64,000 nt of DNA from contig NZ_BMFK01000004.1 of NCBI RefSeq assembly GCF_014638355.1, forward strand, positions 1-64,000, written 5' to 3'. The notes under the pieces were generated by a model. It was not told the origin of the DNA, did no database searches, and worked only from the letters and a program-made list of their open reading frames with translations. Position 1 is the first letter of the stretch; every line of letters begins with the position of its first letter. The position numbers and the translations under genes were made by a program. Origin of the DNA: Priestia taiwanensis (GTDB taxonomy: Bacteria; Bacillota; Bacilli; Bacillales; Bacillaceae_G). Below, piece after piece: positions 28,612 to 34,845 of this stretch.

Positions 28612-28749
28612 TTAGTTACGATTTACTGTTCCTCCGCCTGGATCATACATTCTTAACATTTCTTTATTTGTTGTCTCACTTGCTTGTGTAGTACTAGTAG
28701 CTCCGAATAATGCTGCACAAAGAGCTAGTATAGATAATATCTTTTTCAT
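28612..28749 (-). CDS. aimP: AimP-like arbitrium pre-peptide
   Basis: 45 residues, too short for many gene finders. A signal peptide (MKKILSILALCAALFGATS, cleavage likely after STTQA near residue 23) is followed by a 22-residue tail ending MYDPGGGTVNRN. AGGGGG lies 8 nt before the ATG, inside the aimR stop region, so the pair is coupled. Position, size and secretion signal match AimP, whose mature product is a hexapeptide that silences AimR. The likely signal is DPGGGT, which resembles DPG-type arbitrium peptides as I recall them; unlike phi3T AimP it is not at the very C terminus. Confidence 0.8.
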   Translation of the reverse strand: MKKILSILALCAALFGATSTTQASETTNKEMLRMYDPGGGTVNRN

Positions 28750-28760
28750 TTTGTTTCCCC

Positions 28761-29912
28761 CTACATTTCGAATAATATTTTACTTGCATCTTTCAATAGT
28801 GGACTTTTCTGTAGATGTTCGTAAGCTAGTCGAGCAAAGAACCTGCTTCCCCCTTTAAGGAAAACTGTAAGCGACTTTAACATTAAGTTATCATCGTTTT
28901 CGGCTAGCGCTAGGTAATAATACTGGAAGCCACTCCCCCCTTTCTCTTGAATTAAGTTAACAAGGATATTCTTAGCTAGTTCTCTGTTCCCGTGTTTAGC
29001 TTCATAGTGAGCTACCTCGGCTAAATCTGTTTTCTTATTTATTGTAAAAGGTTTGTCCCAAACGTTCGCAATGAACGGGAAGTCTTGGAAGTCAACCTTG
29101 TTAATCTGTTCTATTCGATTAAATCTTAACATTTCTTCTCGGTGTTTATGTATAAAATGCATGCATAAGTTAAAATCTTTGTATAGAAATGTCATTCCTA
29201 TATGGTAGTACGCTCCTGCCTTTACGCCCGTGCTATACTCCGTATTAATTATCTTATGGAATAAAGTTCGGGCTTCATTCGGCTTATTCAAATGGTACAA
29301 GTAAGCACAACCAAGTAGTAAATTAATTCTGCACTCATACGAATCATGTAGAAATTCATCTTCGACCTTCTCTAACTCTCGTTTTGCTACTTTAGTCAAT
29401 TCGAAGATATCTGTGTAGTTTTTACGGCGAAAGTGGTAGTAAATCTCTAATACTAGTTTAAAAAGGCGTGTCTCTCGATGTTTCGGCTTATATTCACGAA
29501 CTGCCTGTAGAAACTCATCTTCCGGCACATCGGTTAGGTACATCAAATTAATACTGTACGCTTCCGTCCAATCTAGGATTTCACGGTTAGTTGTCTTTTT
29601 TAATTTATCGAGTAGTCTTCCTAACTCCGGCGACCGCCCGTTGACAGCTAGATATTCTAACGCTTTTTTACAGTTACCTGGTCGCTCTAAGTTCATGCAG
29701 CTTTCGTTTAAGAAGTGCGAACAATCTTCATTTGCGTATTCCGAAAGCAATTCAGAAATACGGTATAAACTAATGAAATTCATTTCGGTACCGTTCCGTA
29801 AAAACCTCGTAATTGTTCCTGCTGAAATGCCGACTTTCTCCGAGATAACAACGTTCGGTATCTTGCTATTTAATGAATCTAAAATACTTTCGAACCTGTT
29901 AGCGATTAACAT
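28761..29912 (-). CDS. aimR: AimR-like arbitrium receptor (HTH + TPR)
   Basis: 383 residues, the usual AimR length. An N-terminal HTH (VVISEKVGISAGTITRFLRNG, about 20-40) is followed by a TPR-like helical array. The C-terminal part (GFQYYYLALAENDDNLMLKS...LAYEHLQK) aligns by eye with the phi3T AimR ending GYHLYYKGLIKKDIDLLYKS. Known AimR dimers bind DNA and release it on binding the AimP peptide. Strong site GGGAGGAG before ATG. The small secreted-peptide gene follows at once. PlcR/Rap-type receptors are the alternative, but the HTH-TPR layout and neighbour favour AimR. Confidence 0.82.
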   Translation of the reverse strand: MLIANRFESILDSLNSKIPNVVISEKVGISAGTITRFLRNGTEMNFISLYRISELLSEYANEDCSHFLNESCMNLERPGNCKKALEYLAVNGRSPELGRLLDKLKKTTNREILDWTEAYSINLMYLTDVPEDEFLQAVREYKPKHRETRLFKLVLEIYYHFRRKNYTDIFELTKVAKRELEKVEDEFLHDSYECRINLLLGCAYLYHLNKPNEARTLFHKIINTEYSTGVKAGAYYHIGMTFLYKDFNLCMHFIHKHREEMLRFNRIEQINKVDFQDFPFIANVWDKPFTINKKTDLAEVAHYEAKHGNRELAKNILVNLIQEKGGSGFQYYYLALAENDDNLMLKSLTVFLKGGSRFFARLAYEHLQKSPLLKDASKILFEM

Positions 29913-30086
29913 ATTCTCCTCCCGTTTTTTACCGCTATATATTCTTAGACGCGCATACTATTAAAGTTGCGCACCCCTCCGTTATCTTTTTTGCGGTGTT
30001 AATTTTGGTTTCGCTTTATATGCTCCGATTAGACGACGTCTTCTAGTTTGATTTAATAGAATTTTCTAATAATTAATGATAACACT

Positions 30087-30374
30087 TTACTTCGCTTTGA
30101 CATAGTACAGTAGAAATTCCGCTAAAGACTTGAATTTACTCACCGTTTCTACCTTAACCGGCTTATCCGAAAAAACGTGAATCCCTAGCAAGTTTTCACC
30201 TAAGTTTCTCGTTTCAAGAAACGTTTTCAGCTCATACACACCGATTAAATCATCGTTTGCCGTGAAGAACAATTCCTCGTTTATCATCCATCCCTCTAAC
30301 ATACATGTATCGTAAATATCGTCGATAGGAAATACACGTTCCATTTGAAATACATCACCTGCTTTTAGCTTCAT
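30087..30374 (-). CDS. Hypothetical 95-residue element protein
   Basis: Soluble, mixed alpha/beta, acidic: MKLKAGDVFQMERVFPIDD, then a C-terminal VSKFKSLAEFLLYYVKAK helix. Not recognised. Very strong site TAAGGAGGG before ATG. Third or later gene of the leftward operon that begins at the three-operator promoter. Confidence 0.65.
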   Translation of the reverse strand: MKLKAGDVFQMERVFPIDDIYDTCMLEGWMINEELFFTANDDLIGVYELKTFLETRNLGENLLGIHVFSDKPVKVETVSKFKSLAEFLLYYVKAK

Positions 30375-30387
30375 AACGTTTCCCTCC

Positions 30388-30480
30388 TTAGTTATTTTTC
30401 AAGTAATCTGCGTATTTTTCGTATATTACCGCTATTAAAATCGAAGTAGAGACAACACCGAGAATTTCCATCCAGTTCAT
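30388..30480 (-). CDS. 30-residue single-pass membrane peptide
   Basis: MNWMEILGVVSTSILIAVIYEKYADYLKNN (30 residues, quoted here only by its features): a 17-residue hydrophobic helix (ILGVVSTSILIAVIY) and a short charged tail. Its ATG overlaps the upstream TGA (ATGA), and it is followed by a strong site for the next gene. Small element membrane peptides are often holin-like, toxin or regulatory; no function can be assigned. Confidence 0.6.
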   Translation of the reverse strand: MNWMEILGVVSTSILIAVIYEKYADYLKNN

Positions 30481-30845
30481 CGTACGTCCCTCCGTAATGC
30501 GTCGTCGAATCCTTTAGCGAAGTCACCGATTTCTTTCCGATACCCTTCACTTTGGCACATAAAGTACCGTACCATCGCTTTGAGTACGACCTCACGCGCC
30601 TGGGTTTCGTTAAAGAAGCTACTATATCTTACCGAGTACAAATGATTATCTGTTTCGATATACACGTTAATTTCATAGTGAGCCCAGCCGTTCATTTCGT
30701 AGTCTCGACGGCTTGCTTCAAAGTGAATTACGCTACGATCCGTGATATCTTCGGCTAATTGTGCTTTTAATACTGGCGGTAACCCTGCGTACGTTGTTGA
30801 ATCCTCTTCGCTTAATAACGTTTGGAATTTCTCGATACTCTCCAT
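30477..30845 (-). CDS. Hypothetical 122-residue element protein
   Basis: Begins MESIEKFQTLLSEEDST. Alpha/beta with YEINVYIETDNHLYSVRYSSFF strands and a terminal helix; no recognised domain. Site GGGG before ATG; the open frame runs further upstream without one. ATGA overlap with the 30-residue membrane peptide indicates coupled translation. Confidence 0.65.
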   Translation of the reverse strand: MESIEKFQTLLSEEDSTTYAGLPPVLKAQLAEDITDRSVIHFEASRRDYEMNGWAHYEINVYIETDNHLYSVRYSSFFNETQAREVVLKAMVRYFMCQSEGYRKEIGDFAKGFDDALRRDVR

Positions 30846-30850
30846 TTCGA

Positions 30851-30949
30851 TTACCCCTTTCGTATTTGCATTGCGTTTCCGTTCGGTGTTTCGATAGCAA
30901 GTCGGAGATTTGTCCCGTAACCTATGCAACCGACGATGATTGCCGTCAT
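30851..30949 (-). CDS. Possible 32-residue ORF in leftward operon
   Basis: MTAIIVGCIGYGTNLRLAIE... ends RKG. GGAG lies 6 nt upstream and its ATG overlaps the stop of the preceding 25-residue frame. Supported only by site and overlap pattern. Confidence 0.4.
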   Translation of the reverse strand: MTAIIVGCIGYGTNLRLAIETPNGNAMQIRKG

Positions 30950-31023
30950 CTCAGCTCCATAAAACCACGTACCCCTTTTTCAAAGTGCTTGCTTATACGC
31001 CCTTGCCATCGACGTACAAACAT
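30946..31023 (-). CDS. Possible 25-residue ORF at the head of leftward operon
   Basis: Short Arg-rich frame (MFVRRWQGRISKHFEKG) ending in an ATGA overlap with the next small frame. Its ribosome site GGAGG is 15 nt away, further than usual. May be a leader peptide. Confidence 0.3.
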   Translation of the reverse strand: MFVRRWQGRISKHFEKGVRGFMELR

Positions 31024-31047
31024 CACACTTACTCGCTAGCCTCCAAT

Positions 31048-31060
31048 TACGATTTTCGTA
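31048..31060. promoter_or_regulatory. Operator O1 (TACGA-TTT-TCGTA)
   Basis: Perfect 13-bp palindrome, first of three identical copies between divergent promoters. Confidence 0.75.
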
Positions 31061-31071
31061 TTTATAAATTC

Positions 31072-31100
31072 ATTATAATTACGATTTTCGTATTTAGCAA
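31072..31100 (-). promoter_or_regulatory. Leftward promoter of the small-gene operon
   Basis: Minus-strand -35 TTGCTA (complement of 31095-31100), 17-bp spacer, -10 TATAAT (complement of 31072-31077). Operator O2 fills the spacer, so repressor binding would exclude polymerase. Confidence 0.75.
31080..31092. promoter_or_regulatory. Operator O2 (TACGA-TTT-TCGTA)
   Basis: Second identical 13-bp palindrome, 32 bp after O1, inside the spacer of the leftward promoter. Confidence 0.75.
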
Positions 31101-31107
31101 GTATTAA

Positions 31108-31136
31108 TTTACGATTTTCGTATTTTATTTTATAAT
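31108..31136 (+). promoter_or_regulatory. Rightward promoter of the XRE repressor gene
   Basis: -35 TTTACG (31108-31113), 17-bp spacer, -10 TATAAT (31131-31136). Operator O3 overlaps the -35, giving autoregulation. Confidence 0.65.
31110..31122. promoter_or_regulatory. Operator O3 (TACGA-TTT-TCGTA)
   Basis: Third identical palindrome, 30 bp after O2, so all three lie on about the same face of the helix (three turns apart). Confidence 0.75.
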
Positions 31137-31157
31137 AAATATAAAGGAGTTGTTCGA

Positions 31158-31385
31158 ATGGTAAAAGTAAAAATATTACTCAAGGAACAGTTAGATAAGT
31201 GCGGATTAACACAGAAGGAGCTATCAGAAGCAACCGAAGTTAGGGCAGCAACTATCCATGATCTCTATCACAATAAAAGCAAACAAATACCGATAAAAGT
31301 ATTAGAAAAAATTGCGGATGAATTGAACATAAGAGATATGAACAAGTTACTAGTAATAGTAGACACCGAAGACAACACAAACTAA
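31158..31385 (+). CDS. XRE-family repressor (YozG-like)
   Basis: 75 residues: a minimal Cro/C1 HTH, LTQKELSEATEVRAATIHDLYHNK, as in YozG-type regulators that are co-transcribed with a membrane protein. AAGGAG precedes the ATG. Three palindromic operators lie in its promoter region, shared with the divergent small-gene operon, so it is probably the element's immunity-type repressor. Confidence 0.85.
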   Translation: MVKVKILLKEQLDKCGLTQKELSEATEVRAATIHDLYHNKSKQIPIKVLEKIADELNIRDMNKLLVIVDTEDNTN

Positions 31386-31411
31386 TTAACAACTAACATC
31401 TAGGAGATTTT

Positions 31412-31843
31412 ATGAAGCAGAAAACAAAACACACTAAAGCAATATTTCTTGGGATTTTATCATTAATTTTAGCATTCTTTCTACCAGCGTTTCTTATGTT
31501 GATATTGAGCGATTGGATGCCAAACGAAATTACATATCCGAAGATTTCATCCGTATTCATTTTATCTGTGATGTTGCCTATCACAACCTTTATTTTCTAC
31601 AGTATTTTAAAGGTCTTTGGGTACAAAGATAAAAAGTTAAAAGGCAGGGGTATTATCGGTATTATAGATTCAATAGTTACCGAATTCCTTCATGCATTCG
31701 CGGGTTATTTCGTGATTTCGAAACTAGGATTAACTTCTGTTGAGTTAACACTTATCGGAATTTCACTCGTAGCAATCGTGCACTCAATTATTGGAACGTT
31801 ATTACGAAGCAAAGTAGAAGAAGTAGGAGAGATGTACCAATAA
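31412..31843 (+). CDS. Four-TM membrane protein paired with XRE repressor
   Basis: 143 residues with hydrophobic segments at about 10-32, 46-68, 88-108 and 112-132. 26 bp downstream of the repressor gene with its own site (TAGGAG). Such regulator-membrane pairs (YozG with DUF2975-like partners) often let the membrane protein sequester the repressor; here this is inference. Ends at a good terminator. Confidence 0.75.
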   Translation: MKQKTKHTKAIFLGILSLILAFFLPAFLMLILSDWMPNEITYPKISSVFILSVMLPITTFIFYSILKVFGYKDKKLKGRGIIGIIDSIVTEFLHAFAGYFVISKLGLTSVELTLIGISLVAIVHSIIGTLLRSKVEEVGEMYQ

Positions 31844-31853
31844 TTCACATTAC

Positions 31854-31879
31854 GGACGCTTATTCAGCGTTCTTTTTTA
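31854..31879 (+). terminator. Terminator of repressor-membrane operon
   Basis: GGACGCT/AGCGTTC stem (one G-U), loop TATTC, T6 tail. Confidence 0.85.
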
Positions 31880-32093
31880 TTATCATGCGGTCTAAACTGA
31901 ACCTTTACGTAGTGTAAAGTCAAAGCGTTTTGATGATAGCCGGACCAAAAGTGCAGGAGAACGAAGGTTTTCACTAAAAATACGCCCCCCCCTTCAAAAT
32001 TAGGGTCGAGGTATTTCAACCTGGAAGAAATGTTTCGCAGGCAGGGCGTTAGTAATTTCCGTATCCCTCCCCGCGGGGTTCAAACAAGCACGC

Positions 32094-32120
32094 AAAAAAA
32101 AGCCGGTTACTTCACCGACT
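32094..32120 (-). terminator. Terminator of resolvase gene
   Basis: AGTCGGT/ACCGGCT stem (one G-U) overlapping the resolvase 3' end, then a T8 run on the minus strand. Confidence 0.8.
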
Positions 32121-32718
32121 CCTCGTATTGCTTCACTAACTTATAAAACGTTGTCTTACCTACCTCGGCGTCACGCATCGCCTGCACCGCCGTTATCTCG
32201 CTTGCCTTCCATCGGTTGTATGCGTCGATGAATGCGTCATCGATAACCGCCTTCGGTCTGCCTAACTCCTTGCCTTGCGCCTTGGCATTGGCGATACCTT
32301 CCGCTTGTCTCGTATGTATCTTATTACGTTCTTCTTCGGCTACCCACGATAACACTTGCAATACTAGGTCCGCTACGAAGGTACCGACTGAATCTTTATA
32401 CTTACTCGTATCGAGTAACGGCATGTTCATAACGATAATGTCTGCGCCGATGTCCTGCGTTATCTCCGCCCATTCCTTTAGAATAGCGTTCTTATTACGC
32501 CCTAATCGGTCAAGTTCGTGTATGTATAATACGTCGCCTCTACGTAAGCTACGTTTAAGGGTAGTGTATTCCGGTCTATCGAAATCCTTGCCGCTTTGCT
32601 TATCGATGAAAATATCACGCTCCGAAATGCCTAACTCTCTTAACGCTGCTAATTGTCTACCTTCGTTCTGATCCTTCGTACTTACACGCACATATCCGAA
32701 TTTCCTAACTTCGCCCAC
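32107..32718 (-). CDS. Serine recombinase (resolvase/invertase family)
   Basis: 203 residues. Catalytic domain starts FGYVRVSTKDQN with the nucleophilic serine, followed by the YIHELDRLGRNK region and helix E (RQAEGIANAKAQGKELGRPK), then a C-terminal HTH (SEITAVQAMRDAEVGKTTFYKLVKQY). Small-serine-recombinase architecture, complete. A res-like site lies just upstream (32756-32895), so it probably resolves multimers of the excised element, as in plasmids. GTG start. Confidence 0.92.
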   Translation of the reverse strand: MGEVRKFGYVRVSTKDQNEGRQLAALRELGISERDIFIDKQSGKDFDRPEYTTLKRSLRRGDVLYIHELDRLGRNKNAILKEWAEITQDIGADIIVMNMPLLDTSKYKDSVGTFVADLVLQVLSWVAEEERNKIHTRQAEGIANAKAQGKELGRPKAVIDDAFIDAYNRWKASEITAVQAMRDAEVGKTTFYKLVKQYEESVK

Positions 32719-33184
32719 TATCGTTACCGCCCTTCCGCATTTCCTTAATTTGTTACCTTAAGTATACGGAAATCGTTCGTAAAAGTCAACAAATTAAATG
32801 AACGTTCGTTAAGTAACTTTTATACTTAAATGGACGCTGAATAGGCGTATTTATTACCGTTAATCACCCGTTCGTAAAGGTACACTTAAATGGACGATAG
32901 TAAGGGACGTAGATGAGCGCTTAAAAACAATAACGAATCCCCTATTCAAAAACAAACTTAAATTTTTTTCCACCTATACTTGTATTTCTCCTAATCAGTT
33001 TGTCTATAGTGTAGGGATTTTAATTTTAATACCCTTATCCACGACACTCCGCTTATACATACGAAAAATGCACTTTGTACTTCAAGCTCTTTATTGTGCA
33101 AAAAATTTTCTTAAAGTATAAGCTTGCAATTTTTCTATCAAATGGTTGAGATAATTGCGAATCAAAATCATAGGAGGAATATTA
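32719..33184. other. Non-coding region upstream of resolvase
   Basis: 466 bp: the res-like subsites, then an AT-rich stretch with one TTATCCACG (near 33036) DnaA-box-like match. No gene supported except the 35-codon frame at its right edge. Confidence 0.5.
32756..32895. promoter_or_regulatory. Putative res site of the resolvase
   Basis: Three imperfect inverted subsites built from CGTTCGTWAA and CTTAAATGGACG: about 32756-32789, 32800-32836 and 32866-32897. The layout of three recombinase-binding subsites immediately upstream of a resolvase is the usual res arrangement. Confidence 0.6.
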
Positions 33185-33292
33185 ATGGAGATTAAAGCTA
33201 AGAAAACAGCAACAGGTTGTGAGTTAACTTTTAAGATGAGTGATGAGGTGGTAATAGCTATGTTAACATTGTTATTAGAATTATTTATGTAA
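33185..33292 (+). CDS. Possible 35-residue protein
   Basis: MEIKAKKTATGCELTFKMSDE with a hydrophobic C-terminal helix (VVIAMLTLLLELFM). Very good site AGGAGG 6-7 nt before the ATG and A-rich surroundings. No homologue recognised. Confidence 0.5.
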   Translation: MEIKAKKTATGCELTFKMSDEVVIAMLTLLLELFM

Positions 33293-33430
33293 GTCACAAA
33301 GCGACAGAGGCTACAACTTAACTTCTGTCGCCCCTTATTTAGCTCTATTTTATCAGAGTGCAGGGTCGATGTTTTCGGACTCTTTACGTGGTGAACGCGT
33401 CGCCTGTTATTTAATAGAATTAACACTTGC

Positions 33431-33502
33431 TAATCGGAAGTAAATCGGCATACATTACGCTAGTTCTTTCATTATATAGTCGATAAAATACGTAGTTGCC
33501 GA
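33431..33502 (+). repeat. Module 1
   Basis: Direct boxes AATCGG/AATCGGCA, core CATTATATAGTCG (33470-33482), inverted TGCCGA (33497-33502). Box 2 to inverted box spans 58 bp. Confidence 0.65.
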
Positions 33503-33600
33503 AAAGTTACGTGTGAGCGTGTATCTCGACCGTACGCCTAGCGAAATGTAAACGAAAGTAAAGCGAGGGTCACGCATAACCAACACGCACCTAGTGAAAG

Positions 33601-33667
33601 TCACAACGAATCACAATAGCTAATATGTATTACTTCTATTATGTAGACGGAAAACATAACGTTGTGA
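33601..33667 (+). repeat. Module 2
   Basis: TCACAA twice, 10 bp apart (33601, 33611), core CTATTATGTAGACG (33636), inverted TTGTGA (33662-33667). Span 57 bp. Confidence 0.7.
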
Positions 33668-33720
33668 TTACTCCGAAAAGTATCGATGACGTCCCCGTCT
33701 GATCCGCGCGCCTCGTTTTT

Positions 33721-33789
33721 ACTATAATGTACTATAATCGGACAATTACGTTCTTTCTATATAATGCACCGAGAAACGGTCACTTTAGT
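33721..33789 (+). repeat. Module 3
   Basis: ACTATAAT twice, 10 bp apart, core CTATATAATGCACCG (33758), degenerate inverted box ACTTTAGT (33782-33789). Confidence 0.6.
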
Positions 33790-33846
33790 TCTACCGTAAA
33801 AATTCAGAGATGCCCGTCCGTCTGAATCGTGTGCCTTACGAAATGT

Positions 33847-33910
33847 GAAGTATTGGGAAGTCGTTGTTTTTCGTTACTTCATTATATACATCGAAAATTG
33901 ACCACTTCCC
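33847..33910 (+). repeat. Module 4
   Basis: GAAGT twice, 10 bp apart (second inside GGGAAGT), core CATTATATACATCG (33880), inverted ACTTCCC (33904-33910). Span 56 bp. Confidence 0.7.
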
Positions 33911-33978
33911 ATTTAACCGTTGAAAGCGTTCGGAGGGTCACGCGGAAAGGACGTGCGCCTGGTGAAATCTAACTTATA

Positions 33979-34046
33979 ACTCCGATGTACTCCGATTACC
34001 TAATCGTATCCCTTCATATAATAGCCTCGAAATTACCTATCGGAGT
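33979..34046 (+). repeat. Module 5
   Basis: ACTCCGAT twice, 10 bp apart (33979, 33989), core TTCATATAATAGCCTCG (34013), inverted ATCGGAGT (34039-34046). Span 58 bp. Confidence 0.75.
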
Positions 34047-34070
34047 AAGTACGTGAAAACGACGGTAAAA

Positions 34071-34136
34071 GTCCGATACAGTCCGATTGAATAATCGTAA
34101 ACCTACATTATATAGCCCCGTTTTTAGTAATCGGAC
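34071..34136 (+). repeat. Module 6
   Basis: GTCCGAT twice, 10 bp apart (34071, 34081), core CATTATATAGCCCCG (34106), inverted AATCGGAC (34129-34136). Span 56 bp. Confidence 0.75.
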
Positions 34137-34351
34137 TCTACGCACTGATTTAGTGCATCGGTTCATTTAAAAATAGGTTCCCTTGACGTCCCACATCGAA
34201 AGTGCGTCTACTCTTAGACCCACAAGGGATACGGCGTTTGCGTGTGCGTTTGGGATATCTTATGTAAACGCCTTTTCCGTAAAAAGTAGCATTTTCCATG
34301 ACTGAACGAAACGGGCACCCATCTTACATTTAATTTCGGAGTACATACTCC

Positions 34352-34381
34352 ATTTTTCGATGAGCAATATTTGCACATCCG
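34352..34381 (+). repeat. Direct repeat flanking DUF3102 gene, left copy
   Basis: CGATGAGCAATATTTGCACATC; about 25 of 30 bp match the right copy at 34755-34784. Confidence 0.5.
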
Positions 34382-34749
34382 ATGGGGTCGCGTTTCGCGA
34401 GATCACCGCAGAAATAAACGCATACCAACGGGTAGCAGGCGAATCTATATTCGAAATAGGTAGACGGCTAAAGCATGTTAAGGAGAACGATCTAGTGCAC
34501 GGTGAGTGGGAGAATTGGTGTCAATGTAAACTCGGTATGACCCCTAGACACGTCAAACGTTTTATACGGATATATGATCGGTTCGGTAATCAGACATCGA
34601 TGTCCGGTTTAGGAGTAGCTGCTTTAGAGCAACTCATTGATTTTACGGAAGAACAACGCAATCAACCGCACACCATTCCGTCAACCGGCGCCACCAAAAC
34701 GGTAGATGAAATGACGGTACGTGAACTACGTGAGGTTTTCTGTAAATAG
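34360..34749 (+). CDS. DUF3102-family protein
   Basis: 129 residues. ITAEINAYQRVAGESIFEIG with HGEWENWCQCKLGMTPRHVKRF (in parts) is the DUF3102 pattern: a helical, probably DNA-binding domain seen in phage and plasmid proteins. The start is uncertain: the ATG lies inside a ~30-bp sequence repeated just after the gene (34755-34784), and the nearest GGAG is 16 nt upstream and part of a hairpin. Convergent with the replication-relaxation gene. Confidence 0.75.
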   Translation: MSNICTSDGVAFREITAEINAYQRVAGESIFEIGRRLKHVKENDLVHGEWENWCQCKLGMTPRHVKRFIRIYDRFGNQTSMSGLGVAALEQLIDFTEEQRNQPHTIPSTGATKTVDEMTVRELREVFCK

Positions 34750-34754
34750 TCACA

Positions 34755-34784
34755 CTTTCCGATGAGTAATAATTACACATCGAC
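34755..34784 (+). repeat. Direct repeat flanking DUF3102 gene, right copy
   Basis: CGATGAGTAATAATTACACATC; lies directly after the DUF3102 stop codon. Confidence 0.5.
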
Positions 34785-34813
34785 TAACTTACCTAAATCA
34801 CTCTACAGTGATT

Positions 34814-34845
34814 AACCCCTCCGTTAACTACGCGAAGGGGTTTTA
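34814..34845. terminator. Bidirectional terminator
   Basis: AACCCCTCCG/CGAAGGGGTT-type stem with a T-run on the plus strand, between the convergent DUF3102 and replication-relaxation genes; overlaps the latter's 3' end. Confidence 0.7.

Larger units (their letters stand above)
33293..34359. other. 1-kb gene-free region with six structured repeat modules
   Basis: No gene is supported. 33431-34136 holds six modules with a conserved AT core and module-specific direct and inverted boxes; the intervals carry a second conserved motif ending GCGCCTNGTGAAAT. 34180-34229 (CCCTTG/CAAGGG) and 34231-34272 (GGCGTTT/AAACGCC) are further inverted repeats. The strongest candidate for the element's origin of replication or transfer, or an array of structured RNAs. 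Confidence 0.7.

Noticed and set aside
31048-31122. Short CRISPR array (three repeats ~31 bp apart)
   Set aside because: The 13-bp units are perfect palindromes overlapping two good promoters, spacers are AT-rich promoter sequence, and no cas gene is present.
33036-33044. DnaA box (TTATCCACG) near the resolvase
   Set aside because: Single, imperfect copy; similar singles occur in chromosomal intergenic sequence (for example near 48235), so it is not informative.
33091-33426. 111-codon minus-strand frame at the edge of the repeat region
   Set aside because: No ribosome site, biased composition, and it covers the better-supported 35-codon plus-strand frame.
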